Source: Aneurinibacillus sp. Ricciae_BoGa-3
GTDB taxonomy: Bacteria; Bacillota; Bacilli; Aneurinibacillales; Aneurinibacillaceae
DNA length: 64,000 nucleotides
NCBI RefSeq assembly: GCF_028421645.1
Contig: NZ_CP116888.1
Coordinates: 558,001 to 622,000 of the forward strand
Direction: 5' to 3'
Shown here: positions 8,545 to 18,547 of the stretch, one piece after another
Layout of the letters: every line of letters starts with the position of its first letter
How positions within the stretch are numbered: the stretch's first letter is position 1
Notes under the pieces: model-generated
Told to the model about the DNA's origin: nothing
Database searches by the model: none
The model's input: only the letters and a program-made list of their open reading frames with translations
Position numbers and translations under genes: made by a program

Positions 8545-9012
8545 TTAAGCAATAATTTTCATGGAAAGGTTTCGAATGAGGTCACCACGACTTACTACCC
8601 CGATTACATGATTTTCGCTATCGATAACAGGGAGTTTTTTAAAGTGGTGATGCGCCAGCAATCGTATGGCTTCCTCGAAATCGTCGTCTGCAGAAGCAGA
8701 AACGATGTGTTTGGACACTTTATGACGCAGGATTTCATCCACAGTCTTGTTTATCTTCGATTCAAGGACGGCTTCTATCTTCTGTGCCTCAATAACAAAT
8801 ACCATGATGAATAAATCACGAACGGATGTGTCTTTCGGAGCCAGATAACGCAAGATATCCCCGTCACTTATCATACCAATGAGTTTATCCTCATTATCAA
8901 CCACAGGAACGCCACCAATTCTGTGTTCAACCATAAGGGCTAGTATTTCCTTGACGGTCATGTCTTTATGAACCGTAATCACGTTTTTAATCATCAAATC
9001 TTTTACTTCCAT
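8545..9012 (-). CDS. Two-CBS-domain protein
   Basis: CBS pairs bind adenine nucleotides and act as energy or nucleotide sensors. The 155-aa protein is little more than one CBS pair: repeat 1 around VHKDMTVKEILALMVEHRIGG and VVDNEDKLIGMISDGDIL, and repeat 2 around VSASADDDFEEAIRLL, HHFKKLPVID and VIGVVSRGDLI. The ATG at 9012 has AAGGAGG upstream. The upstream frame on the minus strand ends inside this gene (26-bp overlap), so the two are probably one transcript. Confidence 0.88.
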   Translation of the reverse strand: MEVKDLMIKNVITVHKDMTVKEILALMVEHRIGGVPVVDNEDKLIGMISDGDILRYLAPKDTSVRDLFIMVFVIEAQKIEAVLESKINKTVDEILRHKVSKHIVSASADDDFEEAIRLLAHHHFKKLPVIDSENHVIGVVSRGDLIRNLSMKIIA

Positions 9013-9450
9013 TGTCGTTTCCTCCTTTACTGAATAGTAATCGTCCCACAAATGTGCCACGAACGACCCAATTTTTATACTTGTCAAAGGACATGCCAAG
9101 GTAATCGTGTAACTCTTCTTTTGATTGGCTGTCATGCCATTTATCGATGTAGTCATCAATGGCGTGAGCTTGAACTGAACCTTCTTGGTAAAGTTGAAAA
9201 AACTTCTTTTCTGGAGCAACCAATTGAAGCTGGACTTCCTGGATATCCACGACCTTGATTTCTGCATCTTTATTCTCTACATAGATTGAATCGCCAATCT
9301 TAACGGATGGCAGTGTATTTTCTGTAAAAATAGCTTCCAAATATCCGAAGTGGTGTTAAATACATCATTATGTTCATCGCCTTCAGATACTAAAAATTGT
9401 TCGTTTTCTAAAAGAATAACGATACGCTTTGGTTCGTTTATATTTTTCAT
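8987..9450 (-). pseudogene. Unknown phage/plasmid-type protein, apparently split by a -1 frameshift near 9335-9345
   Basis: From ATG 9450 (AAGGAT upstream) one frame encodes MKNINEPKRIVILLENEQFL and goes out of register near 9340. The next frame resumes with YLEAIFTENTLPSVKIGD. It then shows a conserved-looking DDYIDKWHDSQSKEELHDYL and YKNWV region. Neither half has a second credible start, since the second frame only offers a TTG without a ribosome binding site. A missing base would fuse them. A promoter at about 9503-9531 on the minus strand rules out the upstream ATG at 9504. Confidence 0.5.
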
Positions 9451-9501
9451 TTTAACCATCCTTGTCATGTTGTGGTCTGGATAACCACTTTTTACTGTAT
9501 T

Positions 9502-9543
9502 CATTCTAACATAAATTTATTATTTCGTAAAATATAATTTACA
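9502..9543 (-). promoter_or_regulatory. Promoter with 18-bp palindromic operator (divergent variant)
   Basis: On the minus strand, TTTACG (9531-9526) and TAGAAT (about 9508-9503) are 17 bp apart. The -35 is the left half of the palindrome CGTAAA-N6-TTTACA at 9526-9543, the same dyad seen at seven plus-strand promoters in this window. Confidence 0.65.
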
Positions 9544-9667
9544 AATACGCAACCATATGATAGTCTGTATTTAGTGATTAAGGAAAAGTAATTAAAAAAA
9601 GACTATAAGGAACAACATAGTAACTAAATATAGGGAGAAAAAAGAAGGGATTAGGAGGGAATTTATC

Positions 9668-9850
9668 ATGTACAAGGAGTGGCTTCATTCCATTACCAGA
9701 CAAATCATGCAGTATGGAAATGATAGAGAAACCGATTTGGTTTTGTTGCACAACCATTTATCGATGTTGGCGACCGACATTCAACAAAACCCAAAGTTTC
9801 AAGAACAATTAGCCAAATGCCATGATAGCAACCAACACAAGGCAATATAA
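9668..9850 (+). CDS. Small hypothetical protein, 60 aa
   Basis: ATG at 9668 follows GGAGGGAATTTATC. The product is hydrophilic and likely all-helical (ITRQIMQYGNDRETDLVLLH). No family is recognised. Confidence 0.6.
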   Translation: MYKEWLHSITRQIMQYGNDRETDLVLLHNHLSMLATDIQQNPKFQEQLAKCHDSNQHKAI

Positions 9851-9928
9851 AGTTGAATCACGATAAAGACAATATCAATATCTATCGAAAAATTAATCTA
9901 TAAATCAAAAATGAGAGGACGAAAGGTT

Positions 9929-10210
9929 ATGCAAACCACAACACTACAATATCCAACAGGAACACAGGTATTATGCCATGCGTGTTCAAATCCACTGTTT
10001 GTCCTTACAAAGGATTCAGCATCACAGGTAGAGGTTACGAAAGATTTAATTAAGGCAATTGTTCCACAAAAGAAACCAAGAGATTTAAACAATGCAAAAT
10101 GTGCTCATTGCGGATGCCGTGTGCTTTATAGCAAATTACGAGTGCCAAGCGGAACCACTTATACATATCGCATGGGACAATTAGTAGATGTACAGGAAAA
10201 GGAAGCATAA
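9929..10210 (+). CDS. Zinc-ribbon protein, 93 aa
   Basis: Two cysteine pairs, CHAC (about residues 15-18) and CAHCGC (about 58-63), suggest one zinc ribbon. Between them lies a charged segment. ATG 9929 has GAGGACGAAAGG upstream and is preferred over ATG 9911. A terminator follows at 10226. Function unknown. Confidence 0.7.
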   Translation: MQTTTLQYPTGTQVLCHACSNPLFVLTKDSASQVEVTKDLIKAIVPQKKPRDLNNAKCAHCGCRVLYSKLRVPSGTTYTYRMGQLVDVQEKEA

Positions 10211-10225
10211 ATAGCGGTCAAGAGA

Positions 10226-10248
10226 AAGAGGAGAAATCCTCTTTTTTT
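10226..10248 (+). terminator. Rho-independent terminator
   Basis: AAGAGGA-GAAA-TCCTCTT stem-loop followed by seven T residues. Confidence 0.85.
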
Positions 10249-10402
10249 GTTGTTTTCAAACCCAGAAGTGCTAAGACATCAAACCTCTTGATAAACAAAC
10301 TTAATATAATGCACTATAGATAATATTTAATAATAAATAGTATAAAGTCAAAATATAATATTTGTGCATGAAAAAAAATATAAACTAGGAGGAATTTGAC
10401 GA

Positions 10403-12541
10403 TTGAAAGATAAAAACAAAAATTTAAAACGAACAAAAAATACATTGAAAGTACTAATGGGAACGTCTATCTTAGCTTCGAGCCTGATGACAGGACAAGC
10501 TTTCGCCTCGACGAACAGTAACCTCATTGAAAAAAATCACTTTGGTGGGGAAGTGAATGCACAAGTAGACGTACAACAAGTTAAAAATGTGCTCAATATC
10601 GTCCATCAAAAGGAGACTAACGTGCAAGTCCCACTTGTTAAGAGTGTGACGCCTGCTATAGGAAGTACGGTGGTAAGCCCCAACCAAGATGTGGTGTTCC
10701 AGCTTGAGCCCAATGCTAAAGAATATAAACTAGCCTCTCAATTCCTTTCTAAAGGGATGATTGGTGCTTATTTAATGGATGCAAAAACACTGACACCGCT
10801 TGACAATAATCATATTGAATTTGATTCCGCCACAGGCAAATTGACCGTGAAACATGCCGTATTAGACCGCTACACCCAATATGCCATCGTGTTAGATATC
10901 CAACATCATGGATTTAATAAAGAGGATAAGCAAAAAACGGGTAATAAAGAAGACAATAAATCTGTTAAAAAGATTGATGTACCTTCTCTTGATGTTGTCA
11001 CTGCAGTGGATACCACAGCCGATAGTATTACGCTTTTGGGTCATGGAACCGTATCCTTTGGAAGCGATAAACAAGTTCCATTGAGTAAAGAAGCCCAAAA
11101 TGAAAAGTATAAAGAAAAATCCGATGAAAAACAGACAAATGGTGTAAAAATCGCCTCTAAGTATAAATTCGGAGATGTGGTGAAGGCATTTAAAAATCCT
11201 GCGAGTGGAAGAACACAAATTGCTGGAAAAGACAGAACCGCTATCGCAACCTTCTTCACAACGGGTTCAGCCATTGGTGAAGCGACCCACGTATCCGCTC
11301 AAGTTGAAAATGCATCGGTTAAAGTAACCGATGGAGGAAAACTTAATGTCAATGTAACCGATGACTATGGCAATCCTGCTACCAACGCTACACTAACCGT
11401 AACAGGAACAGGTGCGGGTAATGCCAAAGTAGCTTCTGCTTTTGCAACACCTGATGCCATTAGTATTACAAATGGAACTGGTAGTGTACCGCTTTCTGAC
11501 CATAGTGCAGAAACCGTATCCCTTTCTTATACCGTACAGGATAACATCTATAAAGATGTTGTAGATACGCAAAAAGGTTCTGTTTCTGAAAACTTCTTGC
11601 CTGGATTAACAGGCAAAATTCAAGTGATAAATCCGCAAAAAATTATAGCAGGAGAAAATGCTGATTTTACAGGAGAAGCGGATGATATTTATGGTAATGC
11701 TGTTTTAGACGGGACACAAATGAATGTATCCGCTCAAAATGCAACGGTTTCTAACCTAACTCCCACAACCAACGGAGCCTTTTCTTTCACAGTAAAAGCC
11801 CCAACGAAAGCGGGAGCGAGTCCCGTTAACGTGACAGGTGCAGATTCAGGTTATGGGGTGGTTGATTCTATCAATGTTTCTCCTGGTCAAGCAAACAAAG
11901 CGGTATTGAACGTACCATCAACAATGACTGTTGGGCAAAATGTGTCTGTAACAGGAACATTGAAAGATAAGTATGATAATGCAGTGGGGAACCAAACGAT
12001 TACTGTTACGGGAGCCTTAAAAGGAACGGTAACAGCAGATGCAAATGGCGCATTATCAGGTTCACTTAATGTGGTTTCCGATGGGGCAGTAAACGCTAAT
12101 ATTAATGGAACTTCCATCTTATTAGCCAACAGTGCGGGACAAAGTGTTACGGTTAGTACTCAAGCTTCTAATTCCGTTAAGCTATTAACTAACACCATAT
12201 TATGGGATATATATTGTAGTCCATACGGAAGCAATTTCTACTACAATCCTCCCAGAAGTTTGGGAGGACTTATACCTTTAGGAGATTTAAGCTTAGATGC
12301 GTATCAAAGAGATATAGGTCCTGTTAGTAGTTTTGGTCGTATAACGGTATATGACAGAATGGGACGGACATACTCGGTGACTTTCCCCAATACTTCTTAT
12401 AAGCATGTTTCAATTTCTGCCAATACGTTAAGAGCGGCTGGTCTTAGAGATGCTATAGAATGCATCACTTATGAGGCTAATGTTCCCAATATGTCTTTTA
12501 GGACGCAGGTTGGCTTGGGAAATATTACAGTAACTTATTAA
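10403..12541 (+). CDS. Secreted or surface protein with Ig-like (Big_1-type) repeats, paralogue A
   Basis: The 712-aa protein starts at TTG 10403 behind TAGGAGG. It has a clear signal peptide (basic N-terminus, hydrophobic VLMGTSILASSLMTG, cleavage near AFA|ST, residue 35). After a head domain of about 270 residues come Ig-like repeats marked by D-Y/I-YGN motifs (DDYGNPATNATL about 320, DDIYGNAVLDG about 425, DKYDNAVGNQTI about 520), then a unique C-terminal domain. There is no LPXTG anchor. Upstream 40 nt, signal peptide and head are closely similar to the next gene, so the two arose by duplication. Likely cell-surface or matrix protein. Confidence 0.85.
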   Translation: MKDKNKNLKRTKNTLKVLMGTSILASSLMTGQAFASTNSNLIEKNHFGGEVNAQVDVQQVKNVLNIVHQKETNVQVPLVKSVTPAIGSTVVSPNQDVVFQLEPNAKEYKLASQFLSKGMIGAYLMDAKTLTPLDNNHIEFDSATGKLTVKHAVLDRYTQYAIVLDIQHHGFNKEDKQKTGNKEDNKSVKKIDVPSLDVVTAVDTTADSITLLGHGTVSFGSDKQVPLSKEAQNEKYKEKSDEKQTNGVKIASKYKFGDVVKAFKNPASGRTQIAGKDRTAIATFFTTGSAIGEATHVSAQVENASVKVTDGGKLNVNVTDDYGNPATNATLTVTGTGAGNAKVASAFATPDAISITNGTGSVPLSDHSAETVSLSYTVQDNIYKDVVDTQKGSVSENFLPGLTGKIQVINPQKIIAGENADFTGEADDIYGNAVLDGTQMNVSAQNATVSNLTPTTNGAFSFTVKAPTKAGASPVNVTGADSGYGVVDSINVSPGQANKAVLNVPSTMTVGQNVSVTGTLKDKYDNAVGNQTITVTGALKGTVTADANGALSGSLNVVSDGAVNANINGTSILLANSAGQSVTVSTQASNSVKLLTNTILWDIYCSPYGSNFYYNPPRSLGGLIPLGDLSLDAYQRDIGPVSSFGRITVYDRMGRTYSVTFPNTSYKHVSISANTLRAAGLRDAIECITYEANVPNMSFRTQVGLGNITVTY

Positions 12542-12585
12542 TGAAAAACAAAGAACCAAACATCCGATAGTTGAACATAAAAAAG

Positions 12586-12617
12586 CACAAGGTGTATCAT
12601 CGAGCCTTGTGTTTTTT
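12586..12617 (+). terminator. Rho-independent terminator
   Basis: CACAAGG / CCTTGTG stem and a T run after the first surface-protein gene. Confidence 0.85.
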
Positions 12618-12755
12618 ATGTTCAAGCAGATTTATTCATAACAGATGTATCCTGAACAAGGTTTGATAAGACGCGGTATTGCTTGATAAATAACATCTAA
12701 AAAATTAAATACAATATTGATACGTGAAAAATATAAAATAGGAGGGGTTTGACGA

Positions 12756-15145
12756 TTGAAATATAGAAAGACGGAATCAAAAAGAGTGAAAAAATCCTTG
12801 AAGGTGTTAATGGGAACCTCCATCTTGGCTTCCACCTTAATGACAGGACATGCTTTTGCATCGACTACAAACAACCTGATTGAAAAAAATCACTTTGGTG
12901 GTGAGGCTACTGCTCAAGTTACGAATCCCGTGGCTCCTAATGTATTAAACGACTTCAAAACTCAAAATCAAAAGACGTTCGTTCCGTTGGTAAAAAGTGT
13001 AACGCCTGCTATGGGAACAACCGTAGTACGACCTGATGCGAATATGGTGATTCAACTTGACCCCACTTCCAAAGAATATCGCATGGCATCCGCTATGCTT
13101 AAAAATGGACTTGTCCAAGCGTATGTACTAGATGGCAAAACGGTAACTGTGCTTCCGAAAGCCGATGTCACATTTGATGCGACCGCTAACCAAGCGATTA
13201 TTTCCCATGATGTAATGAAGCGTTACACACAACATGCCATTGTCCTCACCGCAGGGGAAAATGATTTGCAAAATCATCAAGATAATGGGGATAAAGGCAA
13301 ATCAACACTTGCTCTGCCTATGATGGATGTCGTGACAGCCGTAGACGATAACACTAAGACCGTTACACTCTTAAACGGTGGCGTTATCTCCTATACTTCT
13401 TTTGATAAAGAAGTAAAAGGACTCCAAATGCAAGGTCAACAAGCGGATTGGCAACGTGGCGACAACCAAGGTGATTTGGAAAAAGCAAAAACTACTTTTA
13501 AGTTATCAACCATTTTCCAAGTGGGCAATGTCGTTTACACCAAAGTCAATCCGTTTGATAACAAAAATCATATTATCATGAAAAACCCAGTGGCAATTTC
13601 CAGCGTATTTAAGACAGGTTCCGCTATTGGAGAAGCGACTCATGTTACGGCTGGTGTAGCGAATAATTCCGTGCGTGTAACAGAGGGCGGAAGTCTCAAT
13701 GTCAATGCTACCGATGATTATGGGAATCCTGCTACAAATGCAACCCTCACGGTATCGGGAAAAGGGACGGGTAATGCAAGAGTTGCGTCCACCTTTGCGA
13801 CTCCTGATGCGATTGAAATTACAAAGGGAACCGCCAGTGTACCTCTTAATGACCACAGTGCCAATATCGTATCTCTTGCTTATCAAGTACGGGATAATGC
13901 GAATCAAGATGGGGTGGATGTTCAATCAGGTATTACACAGGAAACCTTTATACCTGGAACAACCGCAAAACTTCATCTAAAAAATCCAGCTACAGTTGTG
14001 GCAGGCAAAGCTTCCAATGTAAGTGGCGATGCAGAAGACATCTATGGAAATATCGTACTAGACGGAACGGCTATTCAGGTTTCCTCTCAACGTGGGAGCA
14101 TTCAGAACATGACAGCAACCAAAGAAGGTTCATCCACCGTTGATTATACGGCTCCTACAAAAAAGGAAGTGATTCCTTCACCATCAAAGCAGGAGATTCT
14201 TCCTTTACGATGAATCCACAACTATATGTTCGTGCCGACCATCCTACCCAAATTGAGGGAAATGCTGGTTCCGTTGTGGCAGGAAAACCAGGAGAGGTAA
14301 AACTTAATGTGCTTGACCAATATGGAAATCCTGTAGAAAATGATGAAACAATCACGGCCCAATTTGCGAATAACATCCTGCCTTCTCAAACGGTTAATGT
14401 GAAGGATGGGGTAGCCGATTTTAGCTTTACCGCACCAACGAAATCTCAAAACATTGGCATGTCACTTTTAGTTGGAAGCAATGCGTTAATTTATAATATG
14501 CCTAATCCGTTATCCATTACCCATGACGCCCCTGCAAAAGCTATCGTCACACTTCCATCCTCGTTAAGCAAGGGACAAAATGCAACGGTAACAGGTACAA
14601 TAACTGACCAATACGGCAATCCTGTAGACAATCAAACCGTTTCATTTGGTGGAGCGTTGACGGGTTCAGCGACTACGGCATCCGATGGTGCTTTTTCAGC
14701 CAATTTGAAAGTAGGCGATGCAGGAGCAGTCACAGCAAACATTGCTGGACAGAACATTTCACTTGCAAATAACAATGGTCAACCGATAGCAACCATTTCA
14801 ACAGGATTTAATTGGGTTAAAGTAGGAAATAATTGGGTTCTACCAATTCATACTTTTATTAAAGATGGTGACCCACATATCACTATTGATTTACCACAAA
14901 ACCTTCGTGCATTTAGGATGAAAATAAATGGATTATCAGCCACAACAGGCTTCCGTTTGATTACATTCTTCTATGATACAGCAGACGATGGTAGAGGTAT
15001 TTACTATACTAATGGAGGATTTTCATCGTGGCAGGTTCCTAATTTGGGTTATGTTTGGAAAACCTTTGAATTCGGTGCTTGGAATCCTTCTACAAAAACT
15101 GGTGAAAATGGATACGTTGATAGTATTGAGGTTGACCCTTTATAA
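12756..15145 (+). pseudogene. Secreted or surface protein with Ig-like repeats, paralogue B, frame broken at an A-run
   Basis: TTG 12756 behind AGGAGGGG opens a 485-codon frame with the same signal peptide and head as paralogue A. At 14156-14168 the sequence reads CCTAC-A6-GGAAG and the frame ends at 14213. Reading one more A (A7) continues without a stop as KKGSDSFTIKAGDSSF into the 311-codon frame ending at 15145, for about 796 aa in all. Repeats DDYGNPATNATL, EDIYGNIVLDG, DQYGNPVENDET and DQYGNPVDNQTV span both frames. The run could allow slippage or phase variation, or be a mutation or sequencing error. Confidence 0.75.
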
Positions 15146-15229
15146 TCCGTGCCAAAAATCCTTTTAGTTACATGGAACAAAAAACAGACACGGGTATGAA
15201 CCCCTGTGATTCATTAGTAATATGTTATT

Positions 15230-15270
15230 TGTAAAAAATAATTTACATACTAGAATTAATGAGATATAAT
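15230..15270 (+). promoter_or_regulatory. Promoter with TGTAAA-N6-TTTACA palindrome
   Basis: Palindrome TGTAAAAAATAATTTACA at 15230-15247. Its right half is the -35 (TTTACA), 17 bp from TATAAT at 15265-15270. It drives the gene at 15317. Confidence 0.85.
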
Positions 15271-15316
15271 TCTAGTAAGAATATAGAATTGTTACTATAA
15301 AAAGGAGCGATAAATA

Positions 15317-15574
15317 ATGGAGTACAAATACCAGATTGGCGATAGAGTTATTGCAATCAATAAAACACCTCGTATTCGAGAGCGTGATAATTGTGCCACC
15401 TATTATCAACAACTAGAACGTAAGCAAGATTTTTTATATGTAGTTGGTTATGACGAAGAAGAAACCGAAAGATTAGGGGTTCCTTGTTACTGGTGCAATG
15501 TTGTTCCTGCAATTGGGGGCGATTCTTTTTCTGAAAAAGACCTCGTGTTTTATCAAGAAAAAGCAGTTATGTAG
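15317..15574 (+). CDS. Hypothetical protein, 85 aa
   Basis: ATG 15317 follows AAAGGAGCG. Acidic, soluble small protein with CYWCNV near residue 58, so possibly metal-binding or redox-active. It is under a palindrome promoter and ends at a bidirectional terminator. No family recognised. Confidence 0.7.
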   Translation: MEYKYQIGDRVIAINKTPRIRERDNCATYYQQLERKQDFLYVVGYDEEETERLGVPCYWCNVVPAIGGDSFSEKDLVFYQEKAVM

Positions 15575-15600
15575 AAGTGATTTAGAACATGGACAATATC

Positions 15601-15641
15601 AAAAAGACACAAGGTAGATTATACTTCCCTGTGTCTTTTTT
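15601..15641. terminator. Bidirectional terminator between convergent genes
   Basis: AAAAAGACAC / GTGTCTTTTT stem with U-tracts on both strands. Confidence 0.8.
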
Positions 15642-15643
15642 CT

Positions 15644-16033
15644 TTATGCCGCTGATGTAGCCTGAACAAAATCCTCAAATTGATTGTGGTAAATCGTTTC
15701 AGGACTCACCTTTTGAATGACAATATCTTCCAGCTTTTCATGCTTACCAAACGCTCCATTCTGCAGGGCGTATAATGCCTTGTTATGGGCTTCTTCCACT
15801 GTACAATGGTGGTAAGTCAAATGTCCAGCACCCGACGCTTTAAAATCCACTACATACGATTTAACTCCATCTGTACGGGTGAGAAATTGAAAATAAGCTA
15901 AAGCTAATTCCCGTTTTTTTTCGGGGATTTTATCCAAGTGCTCTTGAACCATTGTTTCTGCATTCCTATCTAAGACATTGACGAAAAATGCCATATTACG
16001 AATCAATCCTACTTCTTTCTTTGTCAGTTTCAT
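15644..16033 (-). CDS. Hypothetical protein, 129 aa
   Basis: ATG at 16033 follows AAGGAGCG. Soluble alpha/beta composition with YHHCTVEEAHNKALYAL mid-protein. No family recognised. Confidence 0.7.
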   Translation of the reverse strand: MKLTKKEVGLIRNMAFFVNVLDRNAETMVQEHLDKIPEKKRELALAYFQFLTRTDGVKSYVVDFKASGAGHLTYHHCTVEEAHNKALYALQNGAFGKHEKLEDIVIQKVSPETIYHNQFEDFVQATSAA

Positions 16034-16280
16034 GAACCATCGCTCCTTATGAATATGTTTATATAAAACACCAAAATTCTAGTTATTATTCATTATAGTT
16101 AGGAATCAGGTCTCCTATAATTGGTGGATTTTATACGAACGTAACCTCTTGTGGTTTGGTACATAACCATTCGGAATGGAAGGGGAAAGAAAGACTATAA
16201 TACGATATACACATACAAAACAGGTAAATGATTTCTCATTTTCACTAGCAGGTTACTATTTTTATAAGTAGAGATGTTAG

Positions 16281-16550
16281 ATGTCAAAAATTTACTTAAC
16301 ACTAAAAAAAGAAGGAAAGACCGAGCAATTTGAAGGCAAAGATGGAAAAATGCACGATTGTTTATGGACAATAAATCGTAAAATTACAGGGAATATGCAA
16401 CTTAGTGGAGCAACCATTAATAGTGAAGCTCGGTATATTGATTTCACATTACCAACTGAAGTGGAGAAACTACCAAGGGATGCCAAGCCCGTTGATAATG
16501 AGACGGCTGAGAAACTTTGGGCAAGTGATAGCCACTATTTTGGAGAATAG
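16281..16550 (+). CDS. Hypothetical protein, 89 aa
   Basis: Starts MSKIYLTLKKEG with a short beta-rich N-terminal half. The ribosome binding site is weak. Head of a small plus-strand run with the next two genes. Confidence 0.6.
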   Translation: MSKIYLTLKKEGKTEQFEGKDGKMHDCLWTINRKITGNMQLSGATINSEARYIDFTLPTEVEKLPRDAKPVDNETAEKLWASDSHYFGE

Positions 16551-16602
16551 GCGATAGAAAGTTGAGAATGAACACAAAGAAATAGAAAAGGAATGTGTAA
16601 TA

Positions 16603-16815
16603 ATGATGATTGAATTGAAGCAGGAAGCACAATGTGAAACTATCCAATGTTTTCAATGCAAGCTGTGGAAACCGATGATTCAAGAGGATGAAACACCACT
16701 AATGACCTATGAATCAAGTGTTCTTGACAAACAGACTTTGGGAAAAATCCTGGGAGTCTGCAGTGCTTTTGAGAATTTTTATCCTATGTTTGATAACGAG
16801 CAATGTGAACTTTAA
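16603..16815 (+). CDS. Cys-containing small protein, 70 aa
   Basis: ATG 16603 (or 16606) follows AAAAGGAATG. CFQCK near residue 15 plus further cysteines suggest metal binding. Function unknown. Confidence 0.55.
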   Translation: MMIELKQEAQCETIQCFQCKLWKPMIQEDETPLMTYESSVLDKQTLGKILGVCSAFENFYPMFDNEQCEL

Positions 16816-16890
16816 GATGAATTGCAACATGTTGGCGAACCTGTTAAATCATTTCAACTAGGACAAACCATAAGTATAGGAGGAAAGAAC

Positions 16891-17073
16891 ATGACAAAAG
16901 AAAGATACATGAGTATGGGATATAAAGAGGTAGAAGGCGGTGAGTTTGATACCATTTATAAGCAATTCGATAATGGGAATATGTACATTGTTCAGTTTAA
17001 TGAAGAAGTCCAAAAAGATGCAATTGGATTGGTTTATTTAACAAAAGAGCAGGCTAATAAGCTTTTCGGTTAA
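16891..17073 (+). CDS. Small hypothetical protein, 60 aa
   Basis: ATG 16891 follows AGGAGGAAAGAAC, the strongest start signal locally, and is preferred over an upstream in-frame codon at 16822. It is acidic and has no known family. Confidence 0.65.
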   Translation: MTKERYMSMGYKEVEGGEFDTIYKQFDNGNMYIVQFNEEVQKDAIGLVYLTKEQANKLFG

Positions 17074-17109
17074 AGTTTCAAGACTATCGCAAACCTATCA
17101 TATAAACAT

Positions 17110-17140
17110 AAAAAACCAGCCAATAGTTGGCTGGTTTTTT
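17110..17140 (+). terminator. Bidirectional terminator
   Basis: AAAAAACCAGCCAA / TTGGCTGGTTTTTT stem with A and T tracts on either side. Confidence 0.9.
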
Positions 17141-17154
17141 ATTCGTGACTTTTG

Positions 17155-17316
17155 TTATGTAGAAGGCGGTGATTCAGGTTCATCTAGTATTTGAATTTTA
17201 GATTCATGAACCAGTTCGACGTTCAAGTCTACTCGAATTTCATAGTAACCGTTTCCGTAATCATAAACAATTTCACATTTTTTTCCTTTATACCAAACAT
17301 ACTCTCCTTTGCTCAC
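17155..17316 (-). CDS. Small hypothetical protein, 53 aa
   Basis: GTG at 17316 has GGGGGC 8 nt upstream on the minus strand. The frame reads SKGEYVWYKGKKCEIVYDYG and ends at TAA 17155. This is an SH3-like-looking beta pattern of the kind seen in many small Bacillus proteins. It sits against a terminator. Confidence 0.6.
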   Translation of the reverse strand: MSKGEYVWYKGKKCEIVYDYGNGYYEIRVDLNVELVHESKIQILDEPESPPST

Positions 17317-17435
17317 AAAAATAAGCCCCCTGAACTAATCAATTCGACCTTATTCTACATGAAAACGTATCATTTAACAATTTCTTAAGCACATTTACCT
17401 GAGAAAATAGAACTATAGGGATTTATGCGTTTTGT

Positions 17436-17699
17436 TTAGGGGGTAACGGAACAAATCACCATTGGAACCTGTGGGTTTGTTTTTTCCTCATATAATTCTT
17501 TTAATGTTTTGTATTGAGGTATGCCAATACAGGAGACTTCAATCTGGTGGTCATAGGTATAGGTATCTCGAACCTCTACATCCTCCACGCATTCGATAGT
17601 AGATGCATGTTCAATAACGAAAAACCCATAGGCTTCATATGAGCTATTGGCTAATACGATTTCAATAATGTTTTCATATCCGATTTCAAAAAAGTTCAT
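17436..17699 (-). CDS. Hypothetical protein, 87 aa
   Basis: ATG 17699 follows GAAGGAGAG. It is the last gene of a minus-strand set with the two genes upstream (17724, 18548). No family recognised. Confidence 0.65.
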   Translation of the reverse strand: MNFFEIGYENIIEIVLANSSYEAYGFFVIEHASTIECVEDVEVRDTYTYDHQIEVSCIGIPQYKTLKELYEEKTNPQVPMVICSVTP

Positions 17700-17723
17700 C
17701 GTATGTTCTCTCCTTCGTTATCA

Positions 17724-18521
17724 TTAATATAATTTGTACTTCTCGTCTTGCAATGCATATCCGAGTTCCTTGAAGAAAGGGAGAATCCCATTGAGCTTTT
17801 CCTGCTTGTCAGCATGGAACTCTAGGTGTTCTTGTATTTTATTCCGCTCTTCTTGCAACTCTTTTACCAGGGCTATTTTTAAGTCTTCAAAGCGGTCTAT
17901 TTTCTTCGCTACTTTTTCGAGTAGGGCTTTTCTTTTAAACAGATAATAATGGGTATCCTTCAAGGAACGTACCTTAGATAGCGGTGACTTTTGAAAGGAC
18001 TGACATTTTTCAATTTTCTTATCCAAATCCTCAATCATGTTATTGATGGATGCTTCTTTTCTTTTTAGGTTGGACTTGATTTCTTCTGGTGTTAAGATGT
18101 TCTGTTGAATCCCATACCATTGTTCAAAGATATTAAACTGCATGAGTTCCGTATCCTCTACATAGATGGCAAAGATAGAAGGAAAGGTATTGGGTTGTCG
18201 CACTTTAACGGATGGTTGAAAAGATAGTTGTTGGGTGGTCGCCCATTCTGTAAAAGCTTTATCCAATAAAGAGCCTAAGAAAATAAGAAAAGCGTGCGGA
18301 GTCAATCCATCTTTACGGTCTTCTGTTTGAAAACTATTCACCAGGAGATTGTTTGCTGTTTTTAATACACGATACGATTCGGTAAACAAAAGCATGGGTT
18401 CCATCGAAGCACGTTCTAAGAAGTCACCTATCTGGTTTAGTTCATGCATCGTTTCTTTCACATGATTGGTAAACAACAGGGCTGGTAAGGCATGTGGGTA
18501 ATTTTTATGAGAATACAACAT
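17724..18521 (-). CDS. Coiled-coil hypothetical protein, 265 aa
   Basis: ATG 18521 follows GGAAAGGACG and is preferred over GTG 18542, which overlaps that site. The N-terminal half is helical with hydrophobic patches; residues about 150-250 are heptad-rich (NNMIEDLDKKIEKCQ, LVKELQEERNKIQEHLEF) and probably coiled coil. No function is assigned. Confidence 0.7.
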   Translation of the reverse strand: MLYSHKNYPHALPALLFTNHVKETMHELNQIGDFLERASMEPMLLFTESYRVLKTANNLLVNSFQTEDRKDGLTPHAFLIFLGSLLDKAFTEWATTQQLSFQPSVKVRQPNTFPSIFAIYVEDTELMQFNIFEQWYGIQQNILTPEEIKSNLKRKEASINNMIEDLDKKIEKCQSFQKSPLSKVRSLKDTHYYLFKRKALLEKVAKKIDRFEDLKIALVKELQEERNKIQEHLEFHADKQEKLNGILPFFKELGYALQDEKYKLY

Positions 18522-18547
18522 GTTGGTTCGTCCTTTCCACAAGTAAC

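Noticed and set aside
12632-12874. Minus-strand frames inside the surface protein genes and similar long shadows (for example 10892-11218, 13506-13925, 41405-41719)
   Set aside because: They lie opposite well-supported genes, lack ribosome binding sites and have improbable composition.
15230-15247. Palindrome as a GlnR/TnrA or classic Crp site
   Set aside because: GlnR/TnrA sites are TGTNA-N7-TNACA (17 bp) and Crp sites are TGTGA-N6-TCACA (16 bp); the dyad here is 18 bp with different spacing.
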